Shown here one piece after another: positions 45,791 to 53,890 of a stretch of DNA of 64,000 bases. The first letter of the stretch is position 1; the number at the start of each line of letters is the position of its first letter. The stretch lies in NCBI GenBank assembly GCA_964021645.1, contig CAXIAD010000001.1, forward strand, positions 44,470-108,469, read 5' to 3'. Below the pieces are notes generated by a model. That model was not told where the DNA came from. It worked only from the letters and a program-made list of their open reading frames with translations, and did not search any database. The stretch comes from CANLDA01 sp964021645. Its GTDB lineage: Bacteria; Pseudomonadota; Alphaproteobacteria; Rhodobacterales; Rhodobacteraceae. The position numbers and the translations under genes were made by a program.

Positions 45791-46912
45791 CTATTCGAGG
45801 TGGGTCCAACCTTTGGCCCCTTTAGGCAGAATATCATTCAGGCCACCCACGATACCTTGTTGGATTTTCTCGCGTAAGTCCTGCCTAGCCAACAACCTAC
45901 ATACTTCCGCAGCACGGCGGGCCATTTCCTGACATTCCTCTTGGTTCTTTTCACACCACTCCAGGGCTTTTTCCATGTTCCCAAGGGATTTCCGAATGGG
46001 CACATAGTGTTCCCACGGCTTAAAGTGATGCGAGGCGAAGCTCTCAAAGTCGCAATCAAAAACCAAACCAACGGAACCACTGTTCATCGTCCAGTAAAAG
46101 CTCGACCCGACGTCAGAGCCCGGCAATACCAGAATATATTTGTATAGCTGAAAATCCTGACGCTGAATTCGCGGGCGCTCTAACCCGTTCAAGAATGGTT
46201 CGTCCTTCAGAACAAGCCCATCAGCATTAGTGAAACCAATATCAAAACGCTCATCAGCAATGTAGCGATGAATCGTTTTATAGCGCGGCATGGACAGTAA
46301 AACGCGTTCGGTCTCTTCCGCGCTCATTTTATCATTTTTGAATTGACGCAACAGCGGCACCATGCGGATTGGTCCGCCTCTGGCATGCCGCCCCAAACGA
46401 CCGCGATTGCCCGCGCCACCACGCCACACAACCACATCGCGCTTAAGGTTCCAGGGCACTCTTTCTGGATCAAGCCCGCCCAGAAACTCGTCATTCTCTA
46501 CATCTTGATAGATCGGAAGGGGCCACAACACGTGCCCGGTTGGCCGCCCTAATCCACGATTAAAGGTAAATAGCGGAACACCATGTCCATCTGGTGAAAT
46601 CGCTTTGCGCGCCCGGTGGTCTTGCATATCAAGCAGAAAATCAAATTTCGCCCCGGCCTTTAGAATGCACTCCAACGCGCCCGTTGTTTTATAGGCATTG
46701 TTTACATTCGAATTTCGCACTTGATCGTTGTCTTGTGACCATCCGTTCACAGAATACACGCTATTTCGCGCACTATCCCACGCCAGCGTCATATCACTAG
46801 ACGCCCCCAGAACAGTGTCTAACGTGTCAGAGTCATAGGACAACACACAGGCTTCCCGGTCACCTAGTTGATGAACGATGGAGCGATCAACAAACTTGGC
46901 CGAAGGAATCAT
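45791..46912 (-). CDS. Glycosyltransferase family 90 (CAP10/LpsA-like)
   Basis: This 373-residue protein has GT90 signatures: VVWRGGAGNRGR in the middle, PRIQRQDFQLYKYILVLPG, then SSFYWTMNSGSVGL and FKPWEHYVPI. This order is shared by the CAP10 and POGLUT proteins and by bacterial lipopolysaccharide core enzymes such as LpsA. These transferases move xylose, glucose or related sugars onto glycans or proteins. The start is ATG 46912. It is the upstream-most gene of the minus-strand group, so its promoter probably lies at 46913-47032. An extra sugar branch on the EPS or LPS is the likely job (inference). Confidence 0.85.
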   Translation of the reverse strand: MIPSAKFVDRSIVHQLGDREACVLSYDSDTLDTVLGASSDMTLAWDSARNSVYSVNGWSQDNDQVRNSNVNNAYKTTGALECILKAGAKFDFLLDMQDHRARKAISPDGHGVPLFTFNRGLGRPTGHVLWPLPIYQDVENDEFLGGLDPERVPWNLKRDVVVWRGGAGNRGRLGRHARGGPIRMVPLLRQFKNDKMSAEETERVLLSMPRYKTIHRYIADERFDIGFTNADGLVLKDEPFLNGLERPRIQRQDFQLYKYILVLPGSDVGSSFYWTMNSGSVGLVFDCDFESFASHHFKPWEHYVPIRKSLGNMEKALEWCEKNQEECQEMARRAAEVCRLLARQDLREKIQQGIVGGLNDILPKGAKGWTHLE

Positions 46913-46982
46913 ACTGTACCCGCTGCCTCAGGAGATATCGTAGGTTTACCTATCTTGCCCCTTGTTGGCACCATTGTACCCA

Positions 46983-46999
46983 CCCCCAAAGGCTGGGGG
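46983..46999. terminator. GC-rich hairpin downstream of trhO
   Basis: CCCCCA and TGGGGG pair around a 5-base loop, just after the trhO stop on the minus strand. No T-run follows in that direction, so it may be a weak or factor-assisted terminator, or simply a leader hairpin of the GT90 operon. Confidence 0.35.
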
Positions 47000-47032
47000 C
47001 AACTGTTTTCCTGTCTCTTGGGTAATCAGGTT

Positions 47033-47941
47033 TCAGCCACGCCCCTTTACGTGGGTTTCACCACGCGCTCGGGAGAGCAATATTTGCTTTTGGCGTTCGC
47101 GAAAACGGCCCTTGTCCAATTCAGAGGTATCATTGACACATTGGTGACAACTCACGCCTTGCTCATACTCAGGCAGGGCCTGATCCTTGGGTAAAATTGG
47201 CCGCCGACAGGCATGACATAACAGGTGAGGGCCTTCTTTGAGGCCATGTCCAACAGACACACGGGCATCAAAAACAAAACACTCTCCTTCCCAAGTACTG
47301 TCCTGCTGGGGAACCTCTTCTAGGTATTTTAGAATGCCACCTTTCAGGTGAAACACATCCTCAACGCCCTGACCAATCAGATAGTTCGTTGATTTCTCGC
47401 ACCGGATACCACCTGTGCAAAACATCGCGATGCGTTTGTTGTGAAACCGGTCTTTGTTCTGTTCCCACCACTGCGGAAAATCACGGAAGCTTTCAGTCGC
47501 GGGATCAACTGCCCCGTGAAAAGTGCCAATCGCAACCTCATAGTCATTTCTAGTGTCGATCGTAACGACATCCGGGCTTTGGATTAGATCATTCCAGTTT
47601 TCAGGCTCAACATAGTGCCCAACCGCGGCCAATGGATCGACATTGGGCTGCCCTAGGGTCACAATCTCGTTCTTTAGCTTAACCTTCATGCGTGGGAACG
47701 GTTGAACACTGGCGGTGCTTTCTTTCCACTCAAACTGTGCACATCCAGGCATGGCCTGAATATGCTTGATCAACAGATCAATTCCCAACCGAGATCCGGC
47801 AACGGTGCCGTTTATTCCCTCATGGGCCAACAATAGCGTTCCGGTAATGCCCTCGCTTTGGCACAGAGCCTGCAAAGGCACCTGTAAGGCAGCGGGATCG
47901 TCGAAACGCGTGAAATGATAGAGTGCAGCAACTGTAAACAT
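47033..47941 (-). CDS. trhO: tRNA uridine(34) hydroxylase / rhodanese-domain protein TrhO
   Basis: This 302-residue protein matches the YceA/TrhO family. It has an N-terminal ferredoxin-like domain with GTLLLAHEGINGTV, then a rhodanese domain with the active-site loop FCTGGIRCEKS (C175, C181), and a C-terminal zinc-type region with paired Cys (LCHACRR and SCHQCVN). TrhO makes 5-hydroxyuridine at the wobble position of tRNA, independent of oxygen. The length is normal and the start is ATG 47941. It is a housekeeping gene and marks the end of the polysaccharide region. It is divergent from pncA. Confidence 0.93.
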   Translation of the reverse strand: MFTVAALYHFTRFDDPAALQVPLQALCQSEGITGTLLLAHEGINGTVAGSRLGIDLLIKHIQAMPGCAQFEWKESTASVQPFPRMKVKLKNEIVTLGQPNVDPLAAVGHYVEPENWNDLIQSPDVVTIDTRNDYEVAIGTFHGAVDPATESFRDFPQWWEQNKDRFHNKRIAMFCTGGIRCEKSTNYLIGQGVEDVFHLKGGILKYLEEVPQQDSTWEGECFVFDARVSVGHGLKEGPHLLCHACRRPILPKDQALPEYEQGVSCHQCVNDTSELDKGRFRERQKQILLSRARGETHVKGRG

Positions 47942-48055
47942 AGGCGCGATTTACACCACAGCCGCATCGAGTCGCAAGGTCGCTGTTCATTACTCAAACA
48001 TTGACGGTCTCAGGGACTGCGCGTACCTCTTTTGACAAAGCAAAGGAGCCACCTG

Positions 48056-48652
48056 TTGACCAAAGCATTGATCGTTATCGACGTACAAAACGACTTCTGC
48101 CCCGGTGGCGCGCTGGCCGTTCCCTCAGGGGATCATATAGTTGCCCCGATAAACGCCCTAATGCGGGATTTTTCGACCGTTGTTTTGACGCAAGATTGGC
48201 ACCCCGCCGGGCATTCATCGTTTTCCAGCAGCCACCCGAACACAAACCCGTATGAGACGATACAGATGCCCTATGGCACCCAAGTCTTGTGGCCTGACCA
48301 TTGTATGCAGGGAGGCAAAGGGGCTGCATTCCACGAGGGTTTGGAAACGGACCGGGCTAATTTGGTTATTCGCAAAGGGCTTAATCCAGAAATTGATAGT
48401 TATTCCGCATTCTTCGAAAATGACCAGACGACGGCCACGGGTTTAGAAGGATACCTTCGGACACGTGGTATCAGTGAATTAACTCTCGTGGGCCTCGCCA
48501 CAGATTTCTGTGTTTACTTTAGTGCCATGGATGCGGCGAAGCTGGGCTTTGACGTTGCCGTTGATACAAATCTGTGCCGAGGGATTGATTTAGACGGCTC
48601 CTTGGCAGCGGCGACCAATGACATGATTGGTGCCGGTGTCACCCTACTCTGA
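48056..48652 (+). CDS. pncA: Nicotinamidase
   Basis: This 198-residue cysteine hydrolase converts nicotinamide to nicotinate for NAD salvage. The catalytic triad is D9, K107 and C152. The metal site is D47-W-H49 with H53 (QDWHPAGHSSF), and the IDVQNDFCPGG start is diagnostic. The start is a TTG at 48056, supported by AAAGGAG ending 7 bases before it; the open frame reaches an earlier TTG at 48032 that precedes the SD. pncB, the next enzyme of the pathway, lies about 9 kb away, so the two are linked but not cotranscribed. Confidence 0.93.
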   Translation: MTKALIVIDVQNDFCPGGALAVPSGDHIVAPINALMRDFSTVVLTQDWHPAGHSSFSSSHPNTNPYETIQMPYGTQVLWPDHCMQGGKGAAFHEGLETDRANLVIRKGLNPEIDSYSAFFENDQTTATGLEGYLRTRGISELTLVGLATDFCVYFSAMDAAKLGFDVAVDTNLCRGIDLDGSLAAATNDMIGAGVTLL

Positions 48653-48722
48653 AATAGGGTGCGGGCACGCTAACCAAAAATTCCACACCCACCAATTACA
48701 GAGAACAAAGGTGAGTGCGGAA

Positions 48723-48739
48723 GGTTTCGCGGCGAAACC
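48723..48739. terminator. Hairpin between convergent pncA and DUF4399 gene
   Basis: GGTTTCG and CGAAACC form a 7-bp stem with a CGG loop between two convergent stops. No T-run follows on either strand, so it may be a bidirectional terminator of low strength. Spacing favours that reading over an operator. Confidence 0.4.
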
Positions 48740-48757
48740 ATGCAAATCCCAATGCGC

Positions 48758-49201
48758 CTATTTGACGGTAATGGTGATCTGATCAGACGTTACCGGATCA
48801 ATATGGGGCACGTGATTCAAGTCACCCAATACCAATTGCAAAGTGTGCGTGCCCGGTGCCAAATCCAGTCTTGTTTCAGTTTGCCCGCCACCATAATGGA
48901 TATGCTGTTCATCAGCTGGCAAACCATAGTCCGCCTCTTCGGCCCCGTCCTCGCCTTGGCCTAGCAATGGGCGGTCGATCAGCAGATGATGATGGCCCGT
49001 GTTTTCTTTCTCCGTTCCAGCGGGAGCAACGCCCATTCCTGTCAATCCGAACACCACACGCACAGGGGCGCTCACGGTATCTCCGTCTTGCAAGTTGATG
49101 AAATACACCTTTGCGTCGGCGGGGCGCGTGGTGTCCCCCGCGATTGCAGGTAAGGCAGCACCAAATGCCACCGTGGTAACAACGGATAAAATAAATTTCA
49201 T
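48758..49201 (-). CDS. DUF4399 family exported protein
   Basis: This 147-residue protein has a signal peptide cleaved near PAIAGD. It matches the DUF4399 pattern well: INLQDGDTVSAPVRVVFGL, GMGVAPAG, NTGHHHLLID, GGGQTETRLDL, GTHTLQLVLGD and a His-rich end. The clustered histidines suggest metal binding, but the family's function is not established to my knowledge. GGAGG 6 bases before ATG 49201 is clear. It is divergent from the ECF sigma gene with about 75 bases between, so it could be a target of that sigma factor (inference). Confidence 0.85.
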   Translation of the reverse strand: MKFILSVVTTVAFGAALPAIAGDTTRPADAKVYFINLQDGDTVSAPVRVVFGLTGMGVAPAGTEKENTGHHHLLIDRPLLGQGEDGAEEADYGLPADEQHIHYGGGQTETRLDLAPGTHTLQLVLGDLNHVPHIDPVTSDQITITVK

Positions 49202-49261
49202 GATCTTCCTCCAGTCAGTCTTGTGCAGCGGCCCATTGGCCTGCCATGATAAGGAAACACC

Positions 49262-49268
49262 AGAGGGG
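49262..49268 (+). promoter_or_regulatory. Shine-Dalgarno AGAGGGG ahead of a possible ATT start
   Basis: The motif is 8 bases before ATT 49277, ideal spacing for translation initiation. The sigma-factor frame has no ATG, GTG or TTG until codons well inside the conserved domain. This SD is the main evidence for a start near here. Confidence 0.5.
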
Positions 49269-49276
49269 ACGCTCTT

Positions 49277-49804
49277 ATTCGGTTTTTTCGTAAAAAAACT
49301 CCGATAGAAACTATTCGGGCAGAGCTACCAGCCGTCTATCCACGGCTCTGGCGCTATTGCGTTGCCGCAACCGGTCGCCCCGATTGGGCGGACGATCTGG
49401 CGCAAATCGTCTGCTTGCGCGCATTGGACAAAGCCGAAAAATTCACCCCCGGAACCCACCTGGATCGCTGGTTATTCACGATGGCGCAGCGTCTGTGGCT
49501 AAACGAGTTGCGCTCGCGCAAGGTCCGTGAGGGAGGCGGGTTGGTTCCCACCGAGGAGACGCCACTTGCAGATAGTTCCCCAACAACAGAAGTGAATATT
49601 TTCGCTCGTCAGGTGTTATCTAAGATACAGGGCCTACCAGAAGCACAACGGGTTGCTGTTCTTTTGGTCTATGTCGAAGGGTACAGTTATCGCGAATGCG
49701 CTGAAATGCTGGATATCCCGATTGGCACAGTAATGAGCCGTCTGGCAGCGGCGCGGGTAAAGCTGGCCAAACAAATGAATATGGACGCAGGATCGTTCGG
49801 ATGA
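49277..49804 (+). CDS. ECF-type RNA polymerase sigma factor with no canonical start codon
   Basis: This sigma-70 region 2/region 4 protein is about 175 residues long if read from ATT 49277. Region 2 includes AVYPRLWRYC, DDLAQIVCLRAL and DRWLFTMAQRLWLNELR. Region 4 includes LPEAQRVAVLLVYVEGYSYRECAEMLDIP, the promoter -35 recognition helix. The frame is open from 49253, just after an in-frame TAA, yet it contains no ATG, GTG or TTG before a TTG at 49415, which falls inside region 2 and would delete half of it. AGAGGGG 8 bases ahead makes ATT 49277 the best start. A frameshift at the T6 or A7 run (49283-49298) joining ATG 49246 is the alternative. The stop overlaps the anti-sigma start as ATGA. 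Confidence 0.8.
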   Translation: MRFFRKKTPIETIRAELPAVYPRLWRYCVAATGRPDWADDLAQIVCLRALDKAEKFTPGTHLDRWLFTMAQRLWLNELRSRKVREGGGLVPTEETPLADSSPTTEVNIFARQVLSKIQGLPEAQRVAVLLVYVEGYSYRECAEMLDIPIGTVMSRLAAARVKLAKQMNMDAGSFG

Positions 49805-50532
49805 CTGATATGGCACACCACACCGACGAGGAATTGACTGCCTTTCTGGATGGAGAAGCGGAGGCCGAAGTGATGCGCGCCATTTCGCTTGCGGTTGAGC
49901 AGGATCAGAATCTCGCCTCGCGGCTTGATGACCTGCGCCATGCAGAAACCCTGATTCGAGCCCCATTTGAGGCATTGTTGACACATGCGCCACAAATACC
50001 TGCCAGCCTGGTGACTCCAGCGCCCAGCAGCTTTGGCTGGCGTGAAATGGCGGCTGGGCTTGTTGTTGGGGCACTATTGATGTCTGGTGCAGCCCTGTGG
50101 TTGCGGCCCAAGGAACCCGGTTGGCAGGATAAAATTGCCACCTATCAGGCGCTATACACCGCGGACACCCTGGCTTCACTTGACCACGACGAGGCCTCGG
50201 TGACGGCGCAGCTTCAATCGTTGTCGTCCTTGATTAACCTTGACCTCAGCAATGTACGTGACGGGCAGACCATGACCCTGAAGCGCGGGCAAATGCTTGG
50301 CTTGAATGGGAAAAATCTGGTGCAACTCGCCTTTTTGACCAGTTCAGGCGATCCGGTTGCGCTTTGCATCATCCATAATGGAAAACCGGGCACGAAACCC
50401 TTTCAGCCTAAACAATTACAAGGCATGCAGGCCGTAAGCTGGGCGCGCGATGGGTATGGCTTTTTACTCATTGGCGGACAAGACTCCGATGCTGTAATTA
50501 CAGCCGCCAAACAGTTCAACGAAACACTGTGA
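49801..50532 (+). CDS. Anti-sigma factor, membrane anchored
   Basis: This 243-residue protein begins with an HTDEELTAFLDGE zinc-finger-like anti-sigma N-terminal segment. The classical HxxxCxxC is absent, so zinc binding is unlikely. A single membrane helix lies at about 82-102 and the periplasmic C-terminal domain covers the last ~140 residues. It would hold the ECF sigma at the membrane until a periplasmic signal releases it. ATG 49801 overlaps the sigma stop as ATGA, which gives near-equal synthesis of the pair. The signal is unknown. Confidence 0.8.
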   Translation: MTDMAHHTDEELTAFLDGEAEAEVMRAISLAVEQDQNLASRLDDLRHAETLIRAPFEALLTHAPQIPASLVTPAPSSFGWREMAAGLVVGALLMSGAALWLRPKEPGWQDKIATYQALYTADTLASLDHDEASVTAQLQSLSSLINLDLSNVRDGQTMTLKRGQMLGLNGKNLVQLAFLTSSGDPVALCIIHNGKPGTKPFQPKQLQGMQAVSWARDGYGFLLIGGQDSDAVITAAKQFNETL

Positions 50533-50666
50533 CGCTATTGTTTCTCTGTTTCCACACGATCAACGATACCCAACATAACCCTGATATTGTCCATTAACTG
50601 CCCTGATCTTGCCTGAATTCGCCGTCATACCAGACAGCAAGAATTGAAGCGCAAAGGTAGCAAATA

Positions 50667-51572
50667 ATGGATCGCCTGACGGAAATGGAAGCATTCGCCA
50701 CTGTTGTGGATCAGGGCGGGTTTACGGACGCCGCTAAGAAAATGGGGATTTCCAAGTCAGCCGTTTCCAAGCACGTATCTAGCTTGGAGGCCCGATTAGG
50801 TGCACGCCTGTTAAACCGAACCACACGCAGGGTTAGCCCCACGGAAATCGGCCTCGCGTATTATGATCGAGCCCGCCGCGTTCTGAATGATGCAGGTGAG
50901 GCCGACGCGTTAGTAACGTCAATGCAATCTGCACCCTCGGGCCTGCTGCGCATCAGTGTGGCAACCGATTTTGGTGTAAACCATCTAAGCCCCGTCTTAG
51001 GAGAGTTCCTGACCGACTTCCCGGATATCACCGTCAATATGGTGCTAAACAACCGATATGTGGAATTGATCAGCGAAGGCTTTGATATGGCGATCCGCAT
51101 TGGAGAGCTGGAAGACAGCACGCTGCGCGCTCGTAAGCTCACCGAAACAACCAAACGGATGATCGCATCTCCCGCCTATTTTGAGAAATTCGGGCGGCCT
51201 GAAAAGATTGATGATTTAAACGATCACAAGCTGCTTCACTATTCTAGCCAATCAAATGGCGCAGTGTGGAAATTGACGGCCCCCTCTGGCGAAAAGCGCC
51301 AAATACGGACCGCTGGCTGGCTAAGCGTTAACGACGGACAATCCTTGCTGAATGCAGCGGTTGCTGGTCTCGGGATCGCTTATCTTCCAAGCTTTCTCTA
51401 CGCTGAGGCCTTGGAAAAAGGGCTGGTCGAAGACGCTATTCCCGAACTACCGATCGAAACGCAAGGCATCTATGCGGTTTACCCGCCGGGTCGTTTTACA
51501 CAGCCCAAAGTACGTGCCTTCATTGATTTTCTCGTACACGCCTTTGCCGACAAAGGCCCGACAGACTGGTAA
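50667..51572 (+). CDS. LysR family transcriptional regulator
   Basis: This 301-residue regulator has the standard LTTR layout: an N-terminal winged helix-turn-helix (residues 1-60, FATVVDQGGFTDAAKKMGISKSAVS region) and a C-terminal periplasmic-binding-like effector domain to residue 300. It belongs to the branch that often controls a neighbouring oxidoreductase or transport gene. Here no obvious divergent target exists: upstream is the anti-sigma gene and downstream a convergent ompA. AAAGG 9 bases before ATG 50667 supports the start. The effector is unknown. Confidence 0.92.
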   Translation: MDRLTEMEAFATVVDQGGFTDAAKKMGISKSAVSKHVSSLEARLGARLLNRTTRRVSPTEIGLAYYDRARRVLNDAGEADALVTSMQSAPSGLLRISVATDFGVNHLSPVLGEFLTDFPDITVNMVLNNRYVELISEGFDMAIRIGELEDSTLRARKLTETTKRMIASPAYFEKFGRPEKIDDLNDHKLLHYSSQSNGAVWKLTAPSGEKRQIRTAGWLSVNDGQSLLNAAVAGLGIAYLPSFLYAEALEKGLVEDAIPELPIETQGIYAVYPPGRFTQPKVRAFIDFLVHAFADKGPTDW

Positions 51573-51609
51573 TCATTGCTTCCCTGGGCTTTCAGATGAA
51601 AGCACACCT

Positions 51610-51635
51610 GCCCGAGCTTAGTGCTCGGGCTTTTT
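51610..51635 (+). terminator. Rho-independent terminator after LysR gene
   Basis: An 8-bp perfect GC-rich stem (GCCCGAGC/GCTCGGGC) with a TTAGT loop is followed directly by TTTTT. It lies 37 bases after the LysR stop on the plus strand. This is a textbook intrinsic terminator. Confidence 0.9.
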
Positions 51636-51658
51636 CTTTGGCGAATAATCATGTCGAT

Positions 51659-52585
51659 TTATGGCAGCAATACTGCCTCGACTCTGCGATTCTCGGCACG
51701 TCCCTGATCGGTTGTATTGCTGGCAACTGGCGATAAATACCCAGCGCCACGCGCCTCCAACTGTGTGGTGTTGACGCCGTAGTCTGTAACCAACTGCTCC
51801 ATCACGGCCTCTGCACGTTTTTTTGACAGCGCAATATTATCATCAAAAGCGCCAACGCTGTCGGTATGTCCCACAAGCGCGACACGGGCTGTCTTATGTT
51901 CTTTTAGATAAGCTGCTATCTCGGTGAGGGATTGATATGGCTCCACGCGCAGTGTCGTCAGGCCCGCCTCAAACGCGAGATCCTGCAAAACTGCGTGACC
52001 AAAGATAGTCAATTGACTCGCAATCTCGCCCTCTTGGTTTTGTGTCGTAAGTGGCTCTGTCGTCACCGGGTTTTCAGAAACATCCACCACGTCCGAAATC
52101 GCACGCACAGAGATCATCTGGATCAAAACCGCCGTCGAGGTACGGCTAACCAAAATACTGACCGCCCGTAGATCGTCTGTGTCCTCGCCCAGCGCTGACA
52201 GAAAGCGAAAGTCCGATAAATCCACGTACATATCCGGCGCAGGTAGTACCTCGGTTTCAAACCTAAAATCAAAACCGCCACACAGTTCGTCAACACAATC
52301 CAATTGAATCGACAAACCGGCCGCCAGTATCCGCTGGCGTAGTTCTGACATCACCGCATTTGTGGTCGGCTCTGTTTGCTCTATACGCCACACCTCACGA
52401 GAGACGGCTCCCTTAACAACTCGCGTGGGCAGCCAATCATCTTGAAACGGAGCCAATGGCAATAGGTGCTGTCCCGGTTCGGCCTTCAACTCGGTTACAA
52501 GTTCACCCCCTGTCGGAGCGGCCAAACCAGCCGTCAGCGCGATGCTTGGCATCGCGCAAAACGCTATAAGCAAAAATATTCTCAT
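51659..52585 (-). CDS. OmpA family protein
   Basis: This 308-residue protein has a signal peptide (IFLLIAFCAMPSIALTAG) and a C-terminal OmpA-like peptidoglycan-binding domain, with VGHTDSVGAF near residue 242 and LSKKRAEAV just after. The N-terminal ~190 residues are not a beta-barrel I recognise and include a Cys pair (DCVDELCGG), so it may be a periplasmic or lipid-independent anchor rather than a porin. ATG 52585 overlaps the upstream stop as ATGA. Its coupling to a CMD-type enzyme is unusual for an envelope protein. Confidence 0.82.
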   Translation of the reverse strand: MRIFLLIAFCAMPSIALTAGLAAPTGGELVTELKAEPGQHLLPLAPFQDDWLPTRVVKGAVSREVWRIEQTEPTTNAVMSELRQRILAAGLSIQLDCVDELCGGFDFRFETEVLPAPDMYVDLSDFRFLSALGEDTDDLRAVSILVSRTSTAVLIQMISVRAISDVVDVSENPVTTEPLTTQNQEGEIASQLTIFGHAVLQDLAFEAGLTTLRVEPYQSLTEIAAYLKEHKTARVALVGHTDSVGAFDDNIALSKKRAEAVMEQLVTDYGVNTTQLEARGAGYLSPVASNTTDQGRAENRRVEAVLLP

Positions 52586-53154
52586 CTGAACTGCGCGTGA
52601 TACTCTTCGTTCGGACGCATTGCAGTCGCCGAAGCAACGCGATTGGTCATGTTGAAAAAGCCCGTTACATTGGCGATATCCCAAATGTCGCGATCGCTAA
52701 ACCCAACATCACGCAATGCCTGCCGATCACTCTCTTCTATCGTGACGCTTGCGACGGTTACCTTTGCGGCAAAATCCAGCATTGCGCGATGACGAGCGTC
52801 TAAGGGAGCGGCACGGTAGTTCATAACCATTGCCTCGCCCAGCAAGGGATCGCCTGACAATTCCCGCACCGCGGCACCATGGGCAACCAAGCAATAAAAA
52901 CACTTATTGATCGACGAAACCACAACCGCAATCATCTCGCGCTCTAGTTTACTGACGCCACTATCAGCCAGCATCAGGTCGTTATACATGGCTGTAAATG
53001 CGTTCAACTTATTGGGATCAAAAGCATATGCTTTCAATACGTTAGGGACCATCCCAAGCTTTTCTTGACATATATCAAAATACTTTTGTGTGGCAGGTGG
53101 CAAAGGATCTGCGGGTAGCAAATTCAATGCTGTCGGACTTTGATCTTCAGACAT
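52582..53154 (-). CDS. Carboxymuconolactone decarboxylase/AhpD-like peroxidase-related protein
   Basis: This 190-residue protein of the CMD/AhpD superfamily has the redox CxxC motif in NKCFYCLVAHG, the mark of AhpD-like peroxidase-related enzymes. These use a Cys pair and a conserved downstream His to reduce peroxides or transfer reducing equivalents. GAAGGGG 5 bases ahead supports ATG 53154; the frame extends to 53196 but without an SD. It is ATGA-coupled to ompA downstream and lies 10 bases after the GNAT stop. Confidence 0.88.
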   Translation of the reverse strand: MSEDQSPTALNLLPADPLPPATQKYFDICQEKLGMVPNVLKAYAFDPNKLNAFTAMYNDLMLADSGVSKLEREMIAVVVSSINKCFYCLVAHGAAVRELSGDPLLGEAMVMNYRAAPLDARHRAMLDFAAKVTVASVTIEESDRQALRDVGFSDRDIWDIANVTGFFNMTNRVASATAMRPNEEYHAQFR

Positions 53155-53164
53155 GTATGCCCCT

Positions 53165-53890
53165 TCAAACTGATTTAATTCGATAATGATAACCACCTAT
53201 ACGCCTCATTCCCAACGATGTGTATAGAGCGTTGGCAGCGGTGTTTTCTACTGTACACATCACCGAAAGCGTTTCTCCGGCGTTGGCCAAGGTCCAATAG
53301 GCAGCACGCCGCATCGCCCAGCGCGCCAAGCCATTACGCCGTTGATGTTCTACGATTTCAAGCGCGTGAACCATCGCAATACCTTGATGCATCCCCACAA
53401 AAGACGCCCCTGCTGGTTTGTCTTGCCAACGGCTAATGAATCCGGTTTTTGGCTCGGTAGCACGGTGCATGATGTCAATTCTCTCTGCGCCAATTCCGCC
53501 GCTTTGCCAAATCTCTTCCATGATCCGCAAAGGTTCCCACGCGGCGATTGCCACAGTTCTTGGGGGCAATTCGGTGGCGACTTCTGTCGCCTGAACAGCG
53601 TAAATATTCACCGGATCAACGATTTGATACCCAACCTCTTCTAGTAGGGCATCCAATGCCTCGTCGCCCTCTCGGATCATGAAAAGCGGCGATTGGTCCA
53701 TTGCGCGCATCGCGGCCTCCGCTGGAGGCAGATCATCCAGTGCTACCGGCAAATTTGCCGTTGCCGCGGACACACGCTTGCCACCACCCGCCCCAAATCG
53801 CAGCGTAAAAGGCCCCTGATTGGTTTGTTTGGCTGCCGGCCAAGTCTTCTCCATCACCTCATACAAGGTCGTCACATTAGGCAAATTCAT
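53165..53890 (-). CDS. GNAT family N-acetyltransferase
   Basis: This 241-residue protein has a C-terminal GNAT acetyl-CoA site: a VEHQRRNGLARWAMR segment (the Q/RxxGxG/A loop variant) and a NTAANALYTSLGMRR end typical of these enzymes. The N-terminal ~90 residues are a second, degenerate half, as in two-lobe GNATs. The acceptor is unknown. ATG 53890 overlaps the CinA-like gene stop as ATGA. Confidence 0.82.
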   Translation of the reverse strand: MNLPNVTTLYEVMEKTWPAAKQTNQGPFTLRFGAGGGKRVSAATANLPVALDDLPPAEAAMRAMDQSPLFMIREGDEALDALLEEVGYQIVDPVNIYAVQATEVATELPPRTVAIAAWEPLRIMEEIWQSGGIGAERIDIMHRATEPKTGFISRWQDKPAGASFVGMHQGIAMVHALEIVEHQRRNGLARWAMRRAAYWTLANAGETLSVMCTVENTAANALYTSLGMRRIGGYHYRIKSV

